The notes under the pieces are model-generated. The model was given only the letters and a program-made list of their open reading frames with translations, did not search any database and was not told the DNA's origin. From an uncultured Colwellia sp. (lineage in GTDB: Bacteria > Pseudomonadota > Gammaproteobacteria > Enterobacterales > Alteromonadaceae): a stretch of DNA of 64,000 bases. The translations under genes and the position numbers were made by a program. Below are positions 59,332 to 64,000 of the stretch, piece by piece (positions within the stretch are counted from its first letter, which is position 1; each line of letters opens with the position of its first letter). The stretch lies in assembly GCA_913058145.1 (NCBI GenBank), contig CAJXQM010000009.1:1-64000 (forward strand). The letters are read 5' to 3'.

Positions 59332-59362
59332 AACTTAGAACTTAGAACTTAAAACTTAGAAC
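59321..59362 (+). repeat. heptanucleotide tandem repeat across the DTW gene stop
   Basis: TTAGAAC repeated six times (the fifth unit TTAAAAC), beginning at the last codons of the DTW gene; the stop TAG lies inside the repeat. Because 7 is not a multiple of 3, unit changes could alter the C-terminus only if they occurred before the stop. More likely they change the 3' untranslated region. Confidence 0.85.
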
Positions 59363-59422
59363 TATAGTGGTCTAATAATATGTATGCGCTTGCTAGTATT
59401 GTAAAGGGCAAGCGCATTGCTC

Positions 59423-60262
59423 TTACTCAGCGATTAACTGTTTAAGCGTATAGTCACTTTCGTTAGAGCCTAGTTTAGCTTTCATATAAGGTAATATTTC
59501 TTCAAGCTGTTGGGATAGTTGCCAAGGAGGGTTAACGATAAACAACCCTGTACCTGTCATACCGTATTCATCGGTATCCTTTTCTAAACAAAACTCTACT
59601 TGTAATAGATTTTTGACAGAACTCGAGGTGAAAGACTCACTCATTTGGTCAATTAATTCGCGCTTAACAACTGGGTACCAAAGAATGTAAGTGCCCGTAG
59701 AAAACTTAGCGTAGGCTTTGATGATGGTATTTACGGCTTTTTGATAATCTTCTTTCAGCTCGTAAGGCGGATCGATAAGCACCACTCCACGACGACTTGG
59801 CGGCGGTAATAATCCCAGTACACCTTGATAGCCATCAGACTGTTTAACAAATACTTTACGCCAGCGCTGACAAAAATATTCTAAGTGTTCTATATCAGTA
59901 GGATGTAATTCAAATAAATGGCTACTGTCTTGACGACGCACAAAGGCTTTAGCTATCCCTGGAGAGCCAGGGTAAACTTCAAGCTCACTGTTGAGGTTGA
60001 GGCTGTTGATTAGTGATAAATAAGACGTTAGTGACTCAGGGGCTTCGTCATCGTTAATAATCTTAGCAATACCGTCTTTATATTCACCCGTTTTTTGTGC
60101 ATATTCTTCAGCCAATTGATACATACCAGCCCCAGAATGGCTGTCTATATAACAAAACCCTTTTTCTTTACGGGTCATATAATCTAAAACAAGTGATAAT
60201 ACACTATGTTTTAGTACATCGGCAAAATTGCCGGCATGAAAAGCGTGACGATAACTTAACAT
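59423..60262 (-). CDS. rlmJ: 23S rRNA (adenine-2030 N6)-methyltransferase
   Basis: A 279-residue RlmJ, close to the E. coli protein (280). MLSYRHAFHAGNFADVLKHS, YIDSHSGAGMYQL, YPGSPGIAKAF and the catalytic LIDPPYELKEDY (DPPY motif) are intact. ATG 60262 is chosen over 60292 because AAGGA lies six bases upstream and the family starts MLSYRH. RlmJ adds a methyl group to A2030 of 23S rRNA. Confidence 0.96.
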   Translation of the reverse strand: MLSYRHAFHAGNFADVLKHSVLSLVLDYMTRKEKGFCYIDSHSGAGMYQLAEEYAQKTGEYKDGIAKIINDDEAPESLTSYLSLINSLNLNSELEVYPGSPGIAKAFVRRQDSSHLFELHPTDIEHLEYFCQRWRKVFVKQSDGYQGVLGLLPPPSRRGVVLIDPPYELKEDYQKAVNTIIKAYAKFSTGTYILWYPVVKRELIDQMSESFTSSSVKNLLQVEFCLEKDTDEYGMTGTGLFIVNPPWQLSQQLEEILPYMKAKLGSNESDYTLKQLIAE

Positions 60263-60292
60263 ATAAATCCTTAAAAGTTGTGAGTGTCGCAC

Positions 60293-60460
60293 TTCGACTA
60301 CAGCTTCCGATTATTCTGAGCTTGTCGAAGAAACCTCGCACTCAGTGTGAACGGAACGCTCTCGTACCTCGCACTCAGTATAAACAGTTACCACTATCCG
60401 TTTGCCCTGAGCCCTGAGTCCTGAGCCCTGAGCTTGTCGAAGGGTCGAAGGGGCGAAGGG
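60293..60460. repeat. repeat-dense intergenic region with REP-like motifs
   Basis: CTGAGCTTGTCGAAG occurs at 60316-60330 and 60428-60442, ACCTCGCACTCAGT occurs twice (60333 and 60366 areas), and GCCCTGA is repeated four times (60404-60431). CGAAGGG-type units follow. The core, reverse complement CTTCGACAAGCTCAG, resembles a short dispersed repeat I recall from many proteobacterial genomes. No gene. It is GC-richer than the surroundings. Confidence 0.7.
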
Positions 60461-62053
60461 TTATACCTTACTGGCTAAATACTCATCATAAGCGCCTGCA
60501 AAATCAATATAACCGTCTTTAGTTAATTCGATAATACGTGTAGCGATGGTTGAAACAAATTCTCGGTCATGACTGACAAACAACAAGGTACCTTCGTAAC
60601 TTTCAAGTGCCATGTTTAACGATTCAATCGATTCCATATCCATGTGGTTGGTTGGCTCATCTAGTACTAAAATATTGGGCTGTTGCATCATTAGCTTACC
60701 AAATAACATCCGACCTTTTTCACCACCAGAAAGTACATGAACTGATTTTTTAATATCATCAGCAGAAAAAAGTAAACGACCTAAATAACCACGAACAGCT
60801 TGTTCATCATCGGTTGGTTGACGCCATTGGCTCATCCAATCAAATAATGTCATATCATTTTCAAATTCGTATTCATGATCCTGTGCATAATAGCCAATAT
60901 TAACATTTTCAGACCAAATCACGTCGCCAGAACTGGCTTCATAACCGACTTCATTCATCAATGAACGTAATAAAGTTGTTTTACCAATACCGTTTTCACC
61001 AATGATAGCGATACGTTCACCCACTTCAATCAAGGCAGAGATGTTTTTTAACACTTGAGTTTCATCAAAACTTTTATTAAGCTTTTCAATTACTAACGCA
61101 TTACGGAATAATTTCTTTTCTTGCTCAAAACGAATAAAGGGGTTGCTACGGCTAGAGGGTTTTACTTCATCTAGCTGAATTTTGTCAATTCGTTTAGCAC
61201 GAGATGTCGCTTGTTTTGCCTTTGATGCATTGGCAGAAAAACGTGCGACGAAGGCTTGTAACTCACCTATTTGTGCTTTTTTCTTGGCATTATCTGATAA
61301 TAAACGCGCTCGTGCTTGTGTCGCTGCCAACATGTATTCGTCGTAGTTGCCAGGGAATACACGTAGTTCACCGTAATCTAAATCAGCCATGTGTGTACAA
61401 ACACTGTTTAAAAAATGTCTATCATGCGAGATGATTATCATGGTTGAATCACGCTCATTCAAGGTGTCTTCTAACCATTGAATAGTGTGAATGTCCAAGT
61501 TGTTGGTAGGCTCATCAAGTAATAAAATATCTGGATTTGAGAATAAAGCTTGAGCCAGTAGAATACGTAATTTAAAACCAGGCGCTATTTCGGTCATTAA
61601 ACCGTAGTGCTGCTCAACAGGGATACCCACACCCATTAATAACTCACCGGCGCGACTCTCTGCAGAATAACCGTCCATTTCAGCATATTCAGACTCTAAA
61701 TCGCCAACTTTCATGCCATCAGCTTCACTCATCTCTGGTAAAGCATAAATACGGTCACGTTCTTCTTTTACCGCCCATAACTCGGTATGCCCCATGATAA
61801 CGGTATCAATGACATTAAATTCTTCAAAGGCAAATTGATCTTGGCGTAATTTACCTAAACGCTCGCCAGTATCAAGGCTAACATTGCCAGAGGTTTGCTC
61901 TAAATCATTACCTAAAATTTTCATAAAAGTAGATTTACCACAACCATTTGCACCGATTAAACCATAACGATTACCACCGCCAAACTTTTGTGAGATGTTT
62001 TCGAACAAAGGCTTAGCGCCAAATTGTTGAGTGATGTTGTTTGCTGCTAGCAT
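60461..62053 (-). CDS. ybiT: ABC-F family ribosome-associated ATPase (YbiT)
   Basis: A 530-residue ABC-F protein with two ATP-binding cassettes and no membrane part, matching E. coli YbiT. First cassette: [10 protein letters not shown] and [20 protein letters not shown]; second: [24 protein letters not shown] and [14 protein letters not shown]. The linker between them carries the charged [20 protein letters not shown] stretch. ABC-F proteins act on the ribosome's E site. ATG 62053 (MLAANNI) is preferred over the open frame to 62128 because GGAA lies about six bases upstream and it matches YbiT. Confidence 0.95.
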   Translation of the reverse strand: MLAANNITQQFGAKPLFENISQKFGGGNRYGLIGANGCGKSTFMKILGNDLEQTSGNVSLDTGERLGKLRQDQFAFEEFNVIDTVIMGHTELWAVKEERDRIYALPEMSEADGMKVGDLESEYAEMDGYSAESRAGELLMGVGIPVEQHYGLMTEIAPGFKLRILLAQALFSNPDILLLDEPTNNLDIHTIQWLEDTLNERDSTMIIISHDRHFLNSVCTHMADLDYGELRVFPGNYDEYMLAATQARARLLSDNAKKKAQIGELQAFVARFSANASKAKQATSRAKRIDKIQLDEVKPSSRSNPFIRFEQEKKLFRNALVIEKLNKSFDETQVLKNISALIEVGERIAIIGENGIGKTTLLRSLMNEVGYEASSGDVIWSENVNIGYYAQDHEYEFENDMTLFDWMSQWRQPTDDEQAVRGYLGRLLFSADDIKKSVHVLSGGEKGRMLFGKLMMQQPNILVLDEPTNHMDMESIESLNMALESYEGTLLFVSHDREFVSTIATRIIELTKDGYIDFAGAYDEYLASKV

Positions 62054-62473
62054 AAGGCTTCCGTAACAATAATAATGACTGTGTAAATAATGCCGAACAT
62101 TGTACAAGGCTTGAGAAAAAAGTACCAATTTTTACGTTTAAAAAAACTAAATGGACTGATTATGAAAACCGACTTTTTCGCGGGTTTTTAATGACACTAG
62201 GGATTGAGACACACAGACAGTGTGATGTTTTAATAAAGATTAAAACTGTAACAGGGGTAAATAGTGATGAGTCCATCTACAATGCAAGAGGGATTGCAAT
62301 TTATTTGTTAAAGCGTAATAGCTAAAACACGTAACGGCTGGCTTTAGCGGTTTGCCTAAGTAAGGCTAAAAAGTAGAACAAATAGTAGTTTGTATCGTGG
62401 TGGTTTTGTTATTGAGGTATTAAGTGTAGCGGGGTTATAACCTTGGATAATAGCCTGACATAAGGTTGAATGA
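62054..62473. other. intergenic region, no gene
   Basis: Nothing gene-like was found. A weak hairpin AAAACC...GGTTTT (62164-62190) with a loop of T and CG pairs might end the LuxR-type gene's transcript. The rest is AT-rich. Confidence 0.4.
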
Positions 62474-63130
62474 TTAGCGTTTTAAATATTGATTAAAATC
62501 TATACCACTACAGCCTACAACAACTTTTACACGATTGGATGCGCCTAATTTCTTTAAGATAGAAGAGACATGTGATTTTACCGTCGTTTCAGAAATATTT
62601 AAGTTAAAAGCGATTTGTTTATTTGCTTCACCTTTAGTTAAATGTTGTAACACCATTAATTCTCTACGGGTTAATAAAAACATTTTATCTGGTGATACTT
62701 CGAATTCTTTGGTGGAATTAAGGCTTGTTTGTGAACGAATAATATCTGCTGGTAAATAAACATTACCTTCAAATATACTTTCAAGTGCTTCACCGATAAT
62801 ATTTTTTGCGGATGATTTGGCAATAAAACCTACAGCGCCGTAAGCAATAGTTTGTAAGATAACTTGTTTTTCAGTTTCTGCTGAAATAATAACGACGGGA
62901 ATGGTGGGATAATGATTTCGTAAATCAAGTAAACCGGCAAGGCCTGACATACCAGGCATGTTCAAATCGAGCAAAATAAGATCGATATCATTGGTTTCTT
63001 TTGCAATGGCAAGCGTTGATTCAATGTCTTTGGATTCAAAAATTTCAGATTCAGGAAAAGTTTGAGAAATAATATTTATAACTGCATCCCTAAATAAAGG
63101 GTGGTCATCAGCGACTAAAATTTTATACAT
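62474..63130 (-). CDS. LuxR/NarL-type response regulator
   Basis: A 218-residue regulator with receiver domain and C-terminal helix-turn-helix. Acidic pocket KILVADDHP, phospho-acceptor D55 in LILLDLNMPGMSG, VVIISAE and FIAKSSAKN. The output domain shows LTRRELMVLQHLTKGEANKQ and the LuxR helices ISETTVKSHVSSILKKLGAS. No kinase gene is beside it in the window, so its partner is elsewhere or beyond the edge. A 16-base tandem repeat lies just upstream. Confidence 0.92.
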   Translation of the reverse strand: MYKILVADDHPLFRDAVINIISQTFPESEIFESKDIESTLAIAKETNDIDLILLDLNMPGMSGLAGLLDLRNHYPTIPVVIISAETEKQVILQTIAYGAVGFIAKSSAKNIIGEALESIFEGNVYLPADIIRSQTSLNSTKEFEVSPDKMFLLTRRELMVLQHLTKGEANKQIAFNLNISETTVKSHVSSILKKLGASNRVKVVVGCSGIDFNQYLKR

Positions 63131-63162
63131 GCAATTACCTATTCAAATAAATTAACTTTAAC

Positions 63163-63202
63163 ATTTCTAAATTATAATATTTCTAAATTATAATATTTCT
63201 AA
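63163..63202. repeat. 16-base tandem repeat upstream of the LuxR-type gene
   Basis: ATTTCTAAATTATAAT is repeated 2.5 times about 30-70 bases before the start codon at 63130, in the likely promoter region. Copy-number change would alter promoter spacing by 16 bases. Confidence 0.7.
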
Positions 63203-63271
63203 TTATTCATTCTAGCAGAGAGAATATAACTATAATACTTATTGGGTAAATACGCTGTATTTATTCAAATT

Positions 63272-63304
63272 AAAAGGAGCAGGAATATTATTCCTGCTCC
63301 TTTT
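63272..63304. terminator. bidirectional terminator between the porin and the LuxR-type gene
   Basis: A perfect 15-base-pair stem (63272-63286 with 63290-63304), a 3-base loop, A-run on the left and T-run on the right. On the minus strand TTTTAATTT follows, so it ends the porin transcript that comes from beyond the window. Confidence 0.9.
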
Positions 63305-63365
63305 CGTTTTTTATACCTTTATAAAAGACAAAAGATATCAGGATCTATATTGAGAAAGCTCTAAC

Positions 63366-64000
63366 TTAGAACGTTACAACAGTACCAATTGAGAAAACGT
63401 TATTCTCTTCTGCTGTAAAATCAGTAGCACTATTATTATCTACTTCAGTTTTATTGACTTCAAGTACCACGGTTACTCCAGGAATAACAGTTCTGAAATA
63501 AGAGATATTGCTGTTGCTACTTACTGTCTCTGTACCAGCGGCATCTACTGTCGATTCACCGTAAGATACTACAAAACGGTTAGCGCCCATTGTGTAAGAT
63601 GCTTGTGTTAAGTAACCATCAGTTTCAACAGAGTCATTTGTAATAAACGTGTCTAAACCTGCAACATGTCCTACACCTTCAGCGCTAAAACCAGAAGCAG
63701 TTAGTGAGAAACCAGAAGATTTAACGTTAACGCCGTAACCAGTACCTGATTGATCATTATCAACACCGTTGTGTTCACTTGATTGTGACATACCGTTAAC
63801 CCAAGCGGTGAATGAGCCATTATCAAATGCCGTGTTGTAGGTTAATTCAGCTTCAAAACGTGGTGCCGATTCTTCTGAAGCAGTAGTAGCAGCAATAGCA
63901 GCAATAGCATCAGTAGTATTAGTAGCAGCTACAGCATCTACAGCCGGTGTAGCCGCACTGAATTTAGTAGGATCCATTACACCAACCGCTAATTTAAAGC
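63366..64000 (-). CDS. outer-membrane porin, C-terminal part (cut by window edge)
   Basis: The last ~211 residues of a general porin-type beta-barrel. Strands alternate polar and hydrophobic residues (FEAELTYNTAF, YGVNVKSSGFSLTASGFSAE, ANRFVVSYGES) and the protein ends in the terminal phenylalanine of SIGTVVTF. An Ala/Thr-rich low-complexity stretch (VAATNTTDAIAAIAATTAS), coded by GCA/AGC-rich repeats (about 63885-63945), probably forms a variable surface loop. The N-terminus and start lie outside the window. Confidence 0.8.
   Translation of the reverse strand, partial: FKLAVGVMDPTKFSAATPAVDAVAATNTTDAIAAIAATTASEESAPRFEAELTYNTAFDNGSFTAWVNGMSQSSEHNGVDNDQSGTGYGVNVKSSGFSLTASGFSAEGVGHVAGLDTFITNDSVETDGYLTQASYTMGANRFVVSYGESTVDAAGTETVSSNSNISYFRTVIPGVTVVLEVNKTEVDNNSATDFTAEENNVFSIGTVVTF

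Overview
The window looks like chromosome of a marine, AT-rich gammaproteobacterium of the Alteromonadales, most probably Colwellia or a close relative. This rests on close similarity of the housekeeping proteins to Escherichia coli orthologues (UvrB, YhbY, FtsH, GlmM, YdiJ, YbiT), the gene order yhbY / rlmE-ftsH-folP-glmM-tpiA-secG-tRNA-Leu, low GC throughout, and the combination of a PEP-CTERM system with a rhombosortase. The genus is an inference from recalled protein similarity; no search was run.

Layout. 1-180: a truncated tRNA-Asn (minus strand) followed by decayed tRNA-like copies. 342-370: an inverted pair of DnaA-box-like sites. 0.6-4.05 kb: MATE exporter overlapping uvrB. 4-8 kb: a small unknown gene, a voltage-gated K+ channel, divergent queC/queE (7-deazaguanine synthesis) and alr. 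8.2-10.4 kb: murQ-namZ, a muramic-acid salvage pair. 10.6-14.9 kb: a PrsT-type TPR protein followed by a PEP-CTERM protein. 15.2-21 kb: TetR regulator, RND adaptor, RND pump and a cytochrome c'-like protein, the first three overlapping, with a 29-bp perfect inverted repeat just before tetR. 21-28.5 kb: ydiJ, a small membrane protein, pheS-pheT-ihfA. 28.8-35.8 kb: conserved core from yhbY to secG and tRNA-Leu(GAG).

35.8-52.97 kb is accessory. The 3' end of tRNA-Leu is repeated at 50.37 kb and 52.90 kb, and each extra copy is followed at the same 16-base distance by an intrinsic terminator. This looks like two adjacent insertions at the tRNA gene that have lost, or never carried, an integrase. 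The first unit (14.5 kb) holds a 37-codon zinc-finger-like gene, a TonB-dependent receptor, a divergent 7TMR-DISM sensor kinase with an OmpR-type regulator, a secreted tail-fibre-like protein ending in a self-cleaving S74 chaperone, and a 2158-residue cell-surface protein. That giant protein has an NHL propeller set inside a split Ig-like domain, many Ig/cadherin repeats, a long thrombospondin-3-type Ca2+-binding stalk, an internal GlyGly-CTERM-like segment, an internal signal-peptide-like segment and an outer-membrane beta-barrel. The second unit (2.5 kb) holds a MobA-like aromatic FAD monooxygenase.

53.3-64 kb: a PhyH-type dioxygenase, YgjP metallopeptidase, NhaC-type antiporter, an unknown membrane protein, YchJ, rhombosortase (the protease expected to cut GlyGly-CTERM proteins), a DTW-domain tRNA modifier, RlmJ, a repeat-dense intergenic region, ABC-F protein YbiT, a LuxR-type response regulator and the C-terminal part of a porin that runs off the window.

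The most interesting biology is the tRNA-Leu island operon: a sensor system next to a TonB receptor, then a phage-tail-like self-processing adhesin and a giant surface protein built like a polyprotein, with the likely processing protease about 8 kb away. Heptanucleotide tandem repeats occur at three places (38.69, 59.32 and 60.40 kb), one directly before the TonB receptor start.
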